Shown here piece by piece: positions 11,514-22,290 of a DNA stretch of 64,000 bases. The DNA comes from Branchinecta lynchi. Taxonomy: Eukaryota > Arthropoda > Branchiopoda > Anostraca > Branchinectidae. The position numbers and the translations under genes are program-made. Location: the NCBI GenBank assembly GCA_023053575.1, contig JAKZAP010000017.1:1433501-1497500 (forward strand). Direction: 5' to 3'. The notes beneath the pieces are model-generated. The model saw only the letters and a program-made list of their open reading frames with translations. It was not told the origin of the DNA and did no database searches. Position 1 is the stretch's first letter; the number at the start of each line of letters is the position of its first letter.

Positions 11514-12330
11514 ATAAAACCAAATTCTTCGATTCGTCTTTTTTTTTATTTCGTTACAGAAGAGAATCGTTCATTTGTTGATTATTTTGGTATTCGCCCC
11601 TATGTAACGGGTCATGGAGCTTAGTAGGGGTCGCGTATTCAAGGACATCTGTTTAATCCGACATCCCATCAGAGAGACAGTATAGGCTTGAAACCAAGCG
11701 AATCTCTAGACCACGCTTCGAGCCTTCACCCCTCTCAGTAAACAGCAAAAGTAAAAGTTCGGTTAGTAAAACAATCCCAAAGCAATTACTCGGATTCAAA
11801 CTGCAACACCTTTTCGGCGAAGCAAAAAGCCGAGCGTGGGAGACGGCGAAAAGTCGTTTGACGAATCAAAATGGGCCAAAATTTACAACGCGTTTTCTTT
11901 TGCCTCATTGGCTTGTGTCCTGTTCTACTAGAACGGACGGATCATTCTTGCAAGACCTGAAAAAAGCAGGTACGACTTTCTACCATCCAGACATTCGGCT
12001 AGAAGCCAAGTGAATCTCCAGACAGTAAATCCCAGCATCAACCCACCAATAAACCACCAAATTACCCCCACGTGCTCATAAAACTTTGAAAATTGGCCGA
12101 TTGTCCTCCATTCCTGTCAGATTCGGCAAATTAGGGGAGCAAAGAGAGAGATCGACTTTGAGCATACCAAGCCACGTGGGGGGGCTCATTAATTAAAGAC
12201 GACACTGGGAAGACAAAGGATAGTAACAGAAGTACTAATGATCTAGAGGTCCAACATTGTCGGACAAGGACAGGAAAAAGGGGGATGGGAGAACCAAACA
12301 TAGTGTCTTTTTTTTTTTAATCCTTTCATA
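11514..12330. other. no gene recognised
   Basis: No repeat partner or convincing frame was found; poly-T and poly-A patches only. Confidence 0.35.
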
Positions 12331-12429
12331 AGGTGGAGTGCAGTAGTAAAGGTTAACCATTTTCTAAACACACAAACAAACAACATAATAAATAACTAAT
12401 AAAAAAAAAGAACAGACCACAAAAAAAAA

Positions 12430-12600
12430 ACAGACCAAACTCCTTCACGTTATCACCTCCAAATAAACATTACCTCCCAACAACCCTACTCCCTCCCAAC
12501 CACCCATCCACCAATTCCTCCCTACCACCCCCAACAAACCGTTCCTCCCTACCAACCAGACCACCCTACCTCCCTACCACCCCCTACCCCTAACAAATAA
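12430..12600. repeat. C-rich low-complexity tract
   Basis: Irregular CTCCCTACCACC repeats. It sits immediately 3' of the minus-strand LINE remnant and may be its 3' UTR. Confidence 0.6.
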
Positions 12601-12604
12601 ATAC

Positions 12605-12929
12605 ATTTCTCAACCATCTTTTATTAAATATTCTTTTAATTTTCTCTTAAACTCTAGATGCTCAGCCGTCTGATGCTCACTGACAGAGAATTCCAGACTG
12701 CAGTTCCAAGAAACTGCAATCGAAATCCTGATCTTGTACTACCCTTAAGCTCAATCACCAAATTTTCACTATTCCTCGTATCATATTCATGAATATCACT
12801 GTTTGCACGGAAAGTATCACGAAGAATACTTGGGACTAGATTATGCACGCACTGGAAAACGAAAAAGGCAAAAAAGGCAAATAAAAAGAAGTAGGCCATC
12901 CGTGTGTTGGGAACAATTCCGTTTCTCAC
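12605..12929 (-). pseudogene. LINE ORF2 C-terminal remnant
   Basis: The frame includes CVHNLVPSILRDTF, HEYDTRNSENL and LGTAVWNSLSVSIRRL, then after a frameshift FKRKLKEYLI. The order 'NTR ... L ... WNSLP ... FKRKLK.YL' is the usual end of CR1/L2-type LINE polymerases. Only the last hundred or so residues survive. A related ending lies at 56690-56790 on the same strand. Confidence 0.6.
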
Positions 12930-13309
12930 CCTATTTGAATATTCCGCGCCTTTTCCACTTATAACGCCATCTAGCAGTGGTGGGTAAAGTTAACAGTAAT
13001 GCATCTTGATAGGCAGTTGGTAGACAGCCTTCAAAGCAAACATTTTCAGACTATTAAACCACTTATATAATTAAGATATATACTGAAATTATAAAACTTC
13101 GAACTAGTGTATTCATTCATAAGTAAAAGATTCATTATTTATAGGGTTCCTGACTACACTTATTCTGATATTGTACATCCGCAAATAGTCGTTGTCGTTA
13201 CAATAAACGTTATTCAACGTTGACTAGATGAATTGGCGTGCCAGCTATGGTCTTCCCAACACCGTGATCTATCTTGATTCTGTCGTAGTTTGGTAATACT
13301 CTACATGCC

Positions 13310-13510
13310 TAAGTCCAAAACACGCCTATGATCCTCAGGAAGAAGGAGAAAACGTCCCTCTAACGACTAATACTCAACAATTCAAATCCCGTGTCAAACA
13401 ATCACGGCGATCTTCGCGAGCAGCTGTGATACCCGAAGTGATACCGCTTCTGGCTCTACCGCTAGGTACCCGGCGATTCTGCATCGGCAAGGAGAGTTAG
13501 TCATCAATAG
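13310..13510. repeat. dispersed repeat, inverted partner of 7500-7800
   Basis: Shares GATCCTCAGGAAGAAGGAG, CTAAGTCCAAAACAC and GCATCGGCAAGGAGAGTTAG with the copy at 7595-7795. Diverged, with stops in every frame. Confidence 0.45.
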
Positions 13511-13619
13511 TATACGTAACACACACTGAGGTTGCAAGCTCAATAGCGGCCAGACACGGCTCTAAAATCTCGAAACAAAATGTCCATAAAATACAGATGT
13601 ACCTTATCTCCATCAGTGT

Positions 13620-13795
13620 AAAGAAAATTTCAAATTCAGGCGTTTGTAGACCCGTTCTAGTGTTATGTCTCTTATTTTGTAGTTGTTCTCATTTACTTAT
13701 CTTTTCGTCAATGCGTGACTTTTTGTAATAGCCACAAGCTTTAGCTTACCTTTCTTTTGGAAATAATAAATAAATTAAATAACAATCTCACCTTA
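13620..13795 (+). repeat. LINE 3' end
   Basis: CACAAGCTTTAGCTTACCTTTC followed by AATAATAAATAAATTAAAT resembles the 3' UTR and short-unit tail of a plus-strand LINE. No coding part is recognisable upstream. Confidence 0.4.
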
Positions 13796-14024
13796 GGGGG
13801 GTGGGAATACAAAATTGAACAGAGAATGCTGACATTTCTACGCACTTATGTTCCCTCCAGACAAAAGAAACAGTCAACTTTTCGAAATGAAAAAGGCCCT
13901 ATGGACGACAGCTGACATATGTTTGCGGATAGGTTGGAAGCACAGAGAAGAGTTTTTGTAGGTAGGATTTTTTAGAAGAGTTGTTTTTTCTTGTTCTCCG
14001 GTTGGATGACCTTATCCCGAGGTT

Positions 14025-14165
14025 TCAGTTTCAGTTTATTTTCAAAAATTCGCTCACGGACGAAGCCGAACATTGAATTTCTTCTGTCATGTATAACTTA
14101 ACAATTAAAAACAACTATAACTAATCTTATTCATTTGGTCAATGTAACATGTATCAATGTAATAT
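14025..14165 (-). repeat. LINE 3' end, same family as 54910-55871
   Basis: Read on the minus strand, GAAGAAATTCAATGTTCGGC and TTCGTCCGTGAGCGAATT match the 3' UTR of the LINE ending at 55871, followed by a (CTGAAA)n tail instead of (TTGAA)n. Confidence 0.65.
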
Positions 14166-14252
14166 TGTGAAAATGCTGCTGTCTAACCCTGTGCACCGTG
14201 ACATTTTACCCCCCAGAAACCCCGACAGTCAGCCGCGCGAGACTGTTGTTTG

Positions 14253-14280
14253 AAAAAGGGCACTCTTTCGTGCCCTTTTT
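14253..14280. other. perfect 11-bp hairpin
   Basis: AAAAAGGGCAC, loop TCTTTC, GTGCCCTTTTT. It could be the terminal hairpin of a Helitron-like or other element; no element body was assigned to it. Confidence 0.5.
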
Positions 14281-14353
14281 TACGTCCTTGTACAATAGTG
14301 TATAATAACATGTTTTGTAGTACAACATAAAATTAGCCACTGAGCTACGACTG

Positions 14354-15112
14354 TTGTAATAATAATAATAATAATTTTATTTAAACCCTCCATAAAAATA
14401 CAAGGTAAATGGTCGGAACAAAAGAAAAAGAAAAGAAAAAAGAAATCACACAACACTACGAGACAAAATTAGGCTGCGATAACTAAAAATAATCAAAACA
14501 AAAACAAACTTAAATCACAAGATTACACCAGGCTAGCAAGTGGAAAATCGTGCAGTTTTCTACTCCGATTAATAAAACGACTAGTTTGCTCATTAATTTT
14601 CTTAGCTTATTTCAAAAATACGGTACCTTTGTGATAAGTAGGAGTTTCGGAACCATATGGAAATTCCCAGTAAATATTTGCAATACCGGAAAAAAAATTT
14701 AGGACGGACTTGTTTGCACTCAGTTTTATTCAATAATTCCACAGAGGGGTTAGAAAGAAGACATGGGGCGCGAACATGGCGTTGCATAGACGGCCAAACG
14801 TAATTTTATCAATTGGCCTTTAGTTCGTGTCTTCCGTAAGTCTTCCGTAATTTTTCTTTGAGAGCCGCGATAGCTAAATTTTTAGTGGCTTTAATGGAAT
14901 TCCCATAATGGATCCTTTTGGACAAATGTCTTGCCGCACACATCAACCACACGGATTGGCTGTATTTCTACGTTCATAACGGCAAATTCAGTCTTGGAGG
15001 GCTCTATGCTTAGACCTATATCGCCAAGAGCAGACGACACCCTATTAATAGCTTCTTGTAGGGATTCTGAATTATCACTCATCATAAGTAGGTCATCTGC
15101 GTAAATAAACCT
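14354..15112 (-). pseudogene. LINE RT remnant with (AAT)n tail
   Basis: Upstream of MMSDNSESLQEA the minus strand reads RFIYADDLLMM, the YADD palm motif, then LSIEPSKTEFAV. Further 3' comes ECKQVRPKFFFRYCKYLL-type sequence in a shifted frame. The element ends in an (AAT)n tail at 14356-14375. A (GA)n run at 15109-15122 bounds the 5' side. Several frameshifts; dead. The 3' half is repeated inverted at 15505-15828. Confidence 0.6.
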
Positions 15113-15427
15113 CTCTCTCTCTTTCTATTTGTTTTGTAAGCGAGGACCCTTGGGATTTAAGCAAATATATCATATCATATCATATATCGAAAGTGAATAT
15201 CTTAGGTTTTTTTCTTTCAGCAAAAGTTGAATGGAACGTTCATTGTGAGCTCGATCGCTTCATCATTCCTTATATATTTTGCTCAAGAGGTTGACAGAAG
15301 CTTATCTGGGAGAAGTCTCTAAGAGTGAAAGCCAGACAACGACAATCCTCACATATGCGACAGTTCAATTCGGCCTTCTGAACCAAAGCTTTGAATGAAA
15401 TACGCCTCAGAGCTCTCTGGCTGAAGT

Positions 15428-16215
15428 ATCCAACAGAGACTGACATCCGGTTTGCACCGTCAAATATTATTCACAGTCAGCTTGGGGCTGAAGGAGTCCA
15501 AAAGGATACGTTTGAGTATCTCGGACTCCGTTATGAGAATTCCATTAAAGCCACTAAAATTTAGTTATCGCGGCTCCAAAGAAAAATTACGGAAGACTTA
15601 CGGAATGTTAGCACGATAAAGGCCAATTTGATAAAATTACGCTTGGCCGTCTATGCAACGCCATGTTCGCGCCCCATGTCTTCTTTCTAACTCCTCTGTG
15701 GAATTCATTGAATATAACTGAGTGCAAACAAGTCCGTCCTAATTTTTTCCGGTACTGCAAATATTTACTGGGATTTCCCATATGGTTCCGAAACTCTTAC
15801 GTATCACAAAGGTACCGTATTTTTTTATCCTTATGTTATCTGTTATAAAACTTCTGACAGTTTGGCAGCCTCTTCGTCTGCGATACAATATATTCTCAGA
15901 ATGATCTTCTGTGTTCTCTGTTGGTAGATAGTCCTTCAGCCCCAAGCTGACTGCGAACCATATTTGACGGTGCACAACGGATGTCAGTCTCTGTTGGATA
16001 CTGTCGGGTACAAAACTTAACCTGTGGAACTAAACAGTTTGCCAGATCCTGTCGCCAGGGAGAGCTACATAGCCTGTGTCCTGATCCAAGTACAAGTAGT
16101 AAGAAGGACTATCTACCAACAGAGACCATAGAGGATCATCTGAGAATATATTGTATCGCAGACGAAGAGGCTGCCAAACTGTCAGAAGTTTTATAACAGA
16201 TAACATAAGGATGCA
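15428..16215. mobile_element. composite with two nested inverted repeats
   Basis: Arms 15428-15502 and 15930-16000 are inverted copies carrying the CAGTCAGCTTGGGGCTG terminal motif. Arms 15830-15935 and 16092-16215 are a near-perfect inverted repeat of about 110 bp (CTGACAGTTTGGCAGCCTC). The LINE fragment 15505-15828 sits between them. The second arm pair contains ATAACAGATAACATAAGGATG, which also occurs in the long-TIR element at 35685-36946. Confidence 0.55.
15505..15828 (+). pseudogene. LINE RT fragment, inverted copy of 14600-14935
   Basis: About 320 bp match 14600-14935 on the opposite strand, including CATTAAAGCCACTAAAA and CGCCATGTTCGCGCCCCATG. Translation gives FFLTPLWN, ECKQVRPNFFRYCKYLLG and IWFRNSYVSQRYRI. 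Frameshifts separate the parts. Confidence 0.6.
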
Positions 16216-16353
16216 GGGTTTGAATAGATAAGAAAAGATAACACTTAGGATTCTCGCTGTTATGTTTTTCAAACGTTAGGCAATAAAACCCATTTACCCA
16301 TTTTTCTTGCTTGTCTCTTCTCTTTTGTTTCTGATTTATTTGTTGTTGTTGTT

Positions 16354-16432
16354 TTTGGGATCCCAAAACGTAAGTCCAGAAATACTTATGACATCGCAAA
16401 AAGTTGTCCGTCTGTCCGTCCGTCAGTCTATT
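16354..16432 (-). repeat. GGATCC-family terminal fragment
   Basis: GGGATCCCAAAACGTAAGTCC, then ATGACATCGCAAAAAGTTGTCC and a GTCC/GTCCG run. It stops where the foldback sequence begins. Confidence 0.6.
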
Positions 16433-16870
16433 AAAATAAAACAGAATAACCGAGATTTTCGTTGTTTTTTGTTTTTGTTTTTCTTGATCAGCTAGTTACC
16501 CCTCCAAGATGATGTGCGAGTGATAAATAAATTTTCGGACATTTCGGTTGCACTTCCGGCAAACCGTCCTCAGCGAAAAAAAAACAAACTAAATCATAAA
16601 ATCCACCACAGTCACAACAGGAAAACGATGCGGAACCAACAGACAATAAGACGACATGTCAACTAAAAAACAGAAGAACCCGATGCGGACTGAACGACAT
16701 GCGGATAAAAATAAAATAACGACAGATAAAATGTGTGTGTTCAAAGTGTATATGTACAAATCAGTGATTATTTACAATTCTGAATTCTGTGTATATTTAG
16801 AAATTTACCATCCGTCTGGGAAAGCGCAGAAGCTTTCACCCAGAAAAGGAAAGTTCTTAAGGTTTTATTC
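16433..16870. mobile_element. foldback element, left part
   Basis: CTTGATCAGCTAGTTACCCC, GGTTGCACTTCCGGCAAACC and GTCCTCAGCGAAAAAAA match the arm of the complete copy at 40955-41525 and of 37178-38925. The opposite arm is missing here. Confidence 0.55.
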
Positions 16871-16949
16871 AAAGTGGTCAAACATATTATGGATTTTGGA
16901 GTGGGCGGTTTGGAGGATGGTATCATGATGTATCCCGGAACTCGGAAGT

Positions 16950-17325
16950 TAGAAAAGTCTTGTCCACTTAAGGATCAATTTTATCTCATTTTTTATGGTT
17001 AATCAATAAAAATGACCTTTTAGAAATGGATTTTGGTGAAAATTGTAAGATTCAGGCATATGCTGACGATGTTACTGTAATTTTAACAGGTAAAAATACA
17101 GCATTTTTAGAAAATTTGGCGAAAAAAATATTTCAGAAGTTTGAAGTATGGGCCAAAGAAAACAAACTTAGTTTCGACCAACGTAAAACAGAAGCTATAT
17201 TATTCACAAATACACAAAAAGTTCCTGCTGTAAATCTTTTCTTTGGAGGAGAAAGAATTAACGTACAAGTAAAAGTCCGTTATTTAGGAAGTATTTTAGA
17301 CAGGCAACTGTTATGGAGGTGCTAG
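16950..17325 (+). pseudogene. LINE RT palm fragment (R1/Jockey-like)
   Basis: From 16973 the frame reads GSILSHFLWLINKNDLLEMD and then QAYADDVTVILTG, KKIFQKFEVWAKENKLSF, RKTEAILFTNT and VRYLGSILDRQLLW. These are palm motif B, the YADD catalytic box, the following helix and the LG-x-x-LD strand. The catalytic aspartates are present. Immediately upstream the expected CPQGS has a two-base insertion (TGTCCACTTAAGGATCA), breaking the frame. The fragment stops where a GGCACTTG-family sequence begins at about 17320. Confidence 0.7.
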
Positions 17326-18003
17326 AAATTCATCTGTAAGTAAAAACCCTTGAGACAAAAATGATGATAGGCTCATCGGGATCATAAAAACTTATATTTT
17401 GTTTTATAGTCTTTTTGTACTTTACAGGATTCACTTGTAAGCAAAACCCTTAAGGCCAAAATGATAATGGGCCCTTGGGATCACGAAGCTGCGTTAAAAG
17501 TTACCTATTATAAATTCTCTAAATTCCTTCTTGATTTCCCGATTTCTGCGAGTAACTCTTTCCTAACTTCGAATTTTAAAGTGAAGAATCCTTCGGAAAC
17601 TTTAAATAGTAAAATCCAGAAGTTTCATAAAAAGTCTGACAACATTCTTCTTCATCAAAACTTTTTACTTTTTTCACAAAAAAGCGCCATGATTAATTTG
17701 TTTATTTTGAGCTTTGTTTTTTCCATTGTATTTCGTTGTATATTTAGTAGGCCAATTTGTCTTTAACGGTCAGCTGTTTATTAGGATGTAAGTGTGTGTG
17801 AGTTTGATTGGCATGTTGTTGTTCCTTTTATACACTACCTTCAGTTTTGAAGGATTCAAACAAATAGTAATAATAATAATTTATATTTTTTGGTCAAAAG
17901 TATTTTTTTTACTTTTCTTTTAACATACGCACTTTTAAGTACCCTAACTCGCGATCGCCGGAATGACCGACCGACGGAAAAGTGATCGGTATATGGCACA
18001 TAA
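17320..18003 (+). mobile_element. GGCACTTG-family copy interrupted by LINE sequence
   Basis: 17320-17475 matches 57745-57890 of the full element (AGAAATTCATCTGTAAG, AGCAAAACCC). 17925-18003 matches the family 3' end with GACCGACCGACGGAAAAGTG, then GATCGGTATATGGCAC. Between them lies LINE coding sequence. The core tandem units and the closing hairpin are missing. Confidence 0.5.
17480..17882 (+). pseudogene. LINE C-terminal fragment with (AAT)n tail
   Basis: The frame contains VTYYKFSKFLLDFPISASNS and, farther on, NPSETLNSKIQKFHKKSDNI, the post-RT region of a LINE polymerase, then an AT-rich 3' UTR and AGTAATAATAATAATTTAT. It may be the 3' part of the element that starts at 16950. Confidence 0.55.
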
Positions 18004-18115
18004 AAACAGGCCTTGACTAGTCCTTTGCGATTAGATTTTCATGGCAAAAACTGATTAATTTGAACAAACAATGAAGCTGAGAACGACAAATAAGGCTTGA
18101 ACTGAAGTGCTTTAC

Positions 18116-18177
18116 TTGCTGTGAAGGGTTTTTGTTAGCCATTGTGGGAGAATCGAGGGAGACACTGAGTGCTTCAG
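18116..18177 (-). CDS. candidate exon H of the split host gene (weak)
   Basis: TTTGTGTTTTAG precedes the exon and GTAAAG follows it on the minus strand. Entering in phase 0, as exon G requires, it encodes LKHSVSPSILPQWLTKTLHS and exits with two bases. It is short and a second open frame covers the same bases, so it is the least certain exon of the chain. Confidence 0.25.
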
Positions 18178-18283
18178 CTAAAACACAAAGTCTGAGATAG
18201 GAAACGGATAAGACATGGAGACAAATTTTGGATCTATTGTTCAGGTATATGCGTTCGTCTGCATTCCAGTATCCATTACAGAT

Positions 18284-18441
18284 CAGGGCCGTATCCAGGG
18301 GGGGGGGGTGCCCCCACCCCCAAACATACAAAACAATCATTTTTATAGACTTTTTCCTCTGATCTATGTCTTTTTTGTACTTTTTTGTCCGACCCGCAGG
18401 CAAACTCCCCCACCCGAAATAAATTCCTGGATACGGGCCTG
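18284..18441. mobile_element. hAT MITE with 8-bp target duplication
   Basis: CAGGGCCGTATCCAGG at the left and its inverted copy with one mismatch at the right form 16-bp terminal inverted repeats of hAT type. The flanks TTACAGAT and ATACAGAT are an 8-bp duplication with one mismatch. The 158-bp element has G/C-rich subterminal runs and no coding sequence. Confidence 0.85.
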
Positions 18442-19040
18442 ATACAGATTTTTTTTTTCTATTCAGGATTGTCGGACTTTCCCTGTGAACTGGCATCCAT
18501 TTTCATCAGTTCCAGCTTGTAAATACTACGATTATTTTTGTTTCTTATTCACATGTTCAACGGTACTCAACTGTGATGCGGTATTTGAATGAACTCCCTC
18601 CACCTGGATGCGAGGCCTTGTTTTCTACTCTCGAGCCCAGACTGTCCACATGAACTTGGGGGACCTAACTACAATTAATGGGAGAGTTCAGTAGTCAGGG
18701 CCTTCGCATAGGTCTCTGCAGAACTGCAATAAAACTTTGAACTGAGAAAACAAGGATTTTAACGATATCTTTATTAGAACAGTAATATATTATTACGCCT
18801 CTTAATATATATTAGGCCTCCCCCATTGGACGAGAAACTCGAAAATTTCCAGTCTTGGTTTAGTAGCAAAACCCTCTCGGTTTAGTTTTAGGGTAAGAGT
18901 TATATTGCGTATTTCGTAAGTTATTCTCTTTCGTGTTCTCCTTTCTTTTTCTCTGTTTTCCTTATTATTTACTCCGTCTTTGTGCTTTCTGTTTATTCTG
19001 ACGATAGTCCTAAATCTTTATCATCATCATAATAAATATT
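18442..19040. other. no gene recognised
   Basis: Nothing assignable between the MITE and the next repeat. Confidence 0.35.
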
Positions 19041-19146
19041 CGGCGTCAGGCCTGACGAGGACCCTTGCCAAGAAGGGCCGAAATATCGCTGATGAGAATC
19101 ATAGCTGACGTATCCGTTGTAAACATTGTTTGAATAAACATCATCA
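19041..19146 (+). repeat. CTGACGAGGACCCTTG repeat arm
   Basis: One arm of a family whose full inverted form is at 27908-28150 and 39582-39795: CCTGACGAGGACCCTTGCC, GGGCCGAAATATCGCTGATG, CTGACGTATCCGTTGTAAAC. It ends in AATAAAC. Confidence 0.65.
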
Positions 19147-19361
19147 TAATTAGGTCAACTGGTTTTATCATTCGAAACTAAGGACATGCAAAAGTATACT
19201 ATTAAACATATAGACTGTTCTTCCAGTTTGACACAAAAAATAAAAGCAGTGAGTGATTGAGAATAAGGTCATATCCTTGGAATGGGATTCTTCACCCCAC
19301 TACATATATCATTCAGTTCACTTCACTTAGATAAATAACAAGAGACCTGATAGACAAATGA

Positions 19362-19460
19362 GTAAGATAGATAGATAGACATAGTTTTAGTGATGCAACC
19401 CGTTAGCGCCGAATTGGCACTAAATATGTCGACCATTATATTTAAGAGCTGGCGGTAGAA
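19362..19460 (-). repeat. LINE 3' end with (GATA)n tail
   Basis: GATAGATAGATAGAC, then TTAGCGCCGAATTGGCACTAA, matches the 3' end of the LINE at 25305-25918. No coding part follows. Confidence 0.6.
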
Positions 19461-19475
19461 CAGTTACCAAGTCTA

Positions 19476-19797
19476 GCTTCAGTTTCGTGAAGACAAGACT
19501 TGATCGATGCCCATACATTGATTTGTCTCCAAAGAAGCAAAACTAGGATTTGCAAACCTGAAAATTACATCAAAAAACATTTTTTGAACGGTTTTATCCT
19601 CATAGATATCGTAAATAGTATTCGAATGCGCTTGATTTCTGCGAGCCTCGGTTTCGAGAGAACAAGACGATGCCTGTACATTGAATTGTCTCTAAAGAAG
19701 CGAAACTAAGATTGCAAACGTCAAAATTACACACATTTTATTTTTTGAACGGTTTTATCTTCATAGATATCGTAAATAGTATTCAAACGCCATTGAC
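19476..19797. repeat. tandem duplication, two units of about 165 bp
   Basis: Both units share TCGTGAAGACAAGAC or TCGAGAGAACAAGAC, TTGTCTCTAAAGAAGC and TTTTTTGAACGGTTTTATC, then CATAGATATCGTAAATAGTATTC. Differences are spread along the unit, so the duplication is not recent. Confidence 0.75.
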
Positions 19798-19851
19798 TTC
19801 TGCGGTGGTCGTAGATTAAAACTCTTGCTACCAAGACCCTTCCGTACGAAA

Positions 19852-21206
19852 CAAGACCAAAGGTTTCGATGGGATCCCAAAAATTCAATATCTGATCCAG
19901 ACAACCTTGAACATTTTTACAATTAAAATTCAGAAACAGATTAAGGCCAAATAGCTAATCACCTGAGAAAACCAAGTTCAGATTTGGATTCAGCATGTGT
20001 GTTTACCCCTATAAGTCATATCTGTTTTGACGAAAACTTCCTGCCACTTCTGCCAATTTCCCGGTTCCGGCCGAACTCCAGAACTACTTGTCCGGCGAAA
20101 AAAGAAAGCTCAAAGACGAAATCAGGGTATCTTCTTTCCCCAGTAATGAACATCTAATCAACTTCAAATAGAAATTTAGCTTATAACAAATTTTCCGATT
20201 CCAGCCGGATTCCGGTCGAACTATATGTCCGGGTAAAATACAATTGTCATACAGGGACTCAGCATCTCTTCTTACCCCTAGATCGCTTATCTAATCAACT
20301 AGAAATAAAACTTTGACTTCCAACAGTTTTCCGGTTTTGGCCGGATTCCGGACGAACTACATGTCCGGGTAGAAACTTGTTTTCACATAAGTGTTCAGCA
20401 TGTCTTCTTGCCCTAAATCGAACATCCAATCAACTCCAAATTAAACTTTTAATTTTGACATACTTTCCGGTTTGGGCCGGATTCCGGTCGAAATACTTGT
20501 CCGTCGAGAAAATAGTTTTCACCATCGTCTTCAGCATGTCTCCCTACCTCTAAATCGAACATTTAATCAACTTCAAATAAAACTTTTACTTTCAACAAAC
20601 TTTCCGGTTTGGGCCGGATCCAGGGCGAAATACTTGTCCATCGAGAAAATAGTTTTCACCATCGTCTTCAGCATGTCTTCCTACCCCTAAATCGAACATC
20701 TCAATTTCAAAGAAAAATTTTACTTTCAACAAACTTTCCGGTTTGGGCCGGATTCCGGGCGAAATACTTGTCCGTCGAGAAAATAATTTTCACCATCGTC
20801 TTCAGCATGTCTTCTTACCCCTACATCGAACATCTAATCAACTTCAAATAAAACTTTTACTTTCAACAAACTTTCCGGTTTTGGCCGGATTCCGGACGAA
20901 CTACTTGTCCGATGACAAAATGGTTTTCACCATCGTGTTCAGCATGTCTTCTTACCCCATAATCGACATTAGCTGTTTCAAAATATTTTGTTTGTCCTTT
21001 AATTTCAATCCCCTCCCCCACCCCTAAATGTAGAGCTACAAAGCCGATCTACGAACTTGACTGGTCCGACGACCCAACGAACCTTCTCACCAAGTTTCAT
21101 CAAAATATCTCATTCCCTTCGAGAGTTATCGTGCTTACAGACGGACGGACGGACAACTTTTGCGATGTCATAGGTATCCCTCCACTTAAATTTTGGGATC
21201 CCAAAA
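19852..21206 (+). mobile_element. GGATCC-family tandem-core element 2
   Basis: Complete copy from CAAGACCAAAGGTTTCGATG to GGGATCCCAAAA. The TTTCCGG words fall at about 20329, 20464, 20601, 20735 and 20872, giving a core period of 134-137 bp with about seven units, the last four or five most alike. An ACGGACGGACGGACAAC run precedes the 3' end. Apparent frames of 70-95 codons across the core are repeat read-through. Confidence 0.8.
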
Positions 21207-21303
21207 ATGGGAGAAAAAGCCGTCAACACCTCAGGCACGGCCCCATAGGATCTATGAACTAAAAGTACATCGCGGGATAAACGGCAACATTGTAACAGTT
21301 TAC

Positions 21304-21461
21304 CTTGTTAATAGGTGCCTCCACCGGTTGTTTCGGTTCTTCCCGCGAGGAGGTAGTTGGTGGAAGGGGTGGTGGTAATGTCGGTCTCACGACGCTAGAT
21401 GGCGACAGAAGCTTGGTGAAACGATAGTTGGGATTTGTGACTTCGTTTAGTCGCACATAGC
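21304..21461 (-). CDS. exon G of the split host gene
   Basis: On the minus strand the exon is preceded by a pyrimidine-rich acceptor (TGTCTTTCTTCTAG) and followed by AACAAG|GTAAAC. Entering with two bases it encodes YVRLNEVTNPNYRFTKLLSP, then a Ser/Pro stretch with LPPPLPPTT, SSREEPKQPVEAP and INK. Exon D ends with one base, G, which makes a glycine codon with the first two bases here, so D and G join in frame. The exon exits in phase 0. The polyproline stretch suggests an SH3- or WW-binding linker in a cytoplasmic scaffold or signalling protein; this is inference from composition only. Family not recognised. Confidence 0.6.
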
Positions 21462-21607
21462 CTAGAAGAAAGACACTATAGCAAATATTCGAATCAACTC
21501 ACAGGTTGATAGCTACCTTCTGTCCGTATTTAAACTGAGAATAGTTTCGAGCTGCGTTTTGGAAGAGTTGTTACTATGGAAGAGTTGTTACTATGCAGAA
21601 CGAAGGG

Positions 21608-22290
21608 TCATGTTTGTTGGCACGATAACTCTTGAATCTCCAGGGGAAATGGAATCATCCCTTGCTTAAACACTTTGATAGTTCTTGATTACATAAATGC
21701 TATGTAAAATACCAGGTGTCTGTACCTATGTTGTTCCTTAAATTTCTCTCTTTTTCTTTCTCGGGGTCAAGGGGGATCAGTGCTTGGGAGGTTGTCTGAT
21801 CTGTTCCTTGGTAACCTTCCCGTCAACAAACTGAAGTCTATCTTCCAAAATACTTTAGGAAAACATTCAAGCATTGGGAAAACGATTAACTGAAAGAGTT
21901 AACGGAAGCAAAGCTCCCAGCCATTTCGTACAGGTGGAAGAGGGGATACGACTGAACACAACACTGTTACAAGTCTTATAACAGATAACACAAGGATGCG
22001 CAGTTTTGACAGGTAAGAGTTTGGATGTTATTGTTATGGTTTAAGAAATGTGATGCATTAGAAGTTATGCATGGGCAATAATTCTATGTACGAATCAAGA
22101 GTTATGTAAGTAAGTGTAAAGTATTTATTACCCGTATTTTTTACTTAGAACAAAACGGAGTAAAGAAGAAAACAACGAATAAGAAAAAGAAGACACAGTT
22201 ACGCAATCAAGAACTGTAGCAGTGTTTAAGCCAGTGGTGGTTCCATTTCCCCTGGAAATTCAAGAGTTGTCGTGCCAACAAACAGACGGA
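21608..22290. repeat. inverted pair around a long-TIR arm
   Basis: 21608-21680 and 22226-22290 are inverted copies (TGTTTGTTGGCACGATAACTC, CCAGGGGAAATGGAA). Between them, 21963-22090 matches the arm of the long-TIR element at 35685-36946 (CACTGTTACAAGTCTTATAAC, ACACAAGGATGCGC, GAAGTTATGCATG). Confidence 0.5.

Noticed and set aside
18017..18496. 159-codon minus frame
   Set aside because: It runs through the hAT MITE 18284-18441, including its C/G runs, so it cannot be one ancestral protein.
19041..19146. Functional hammerhead ribozyme
   Set aside because: The core motif order is present, but stem I does not pair in this copy; kept only as a finding to test.
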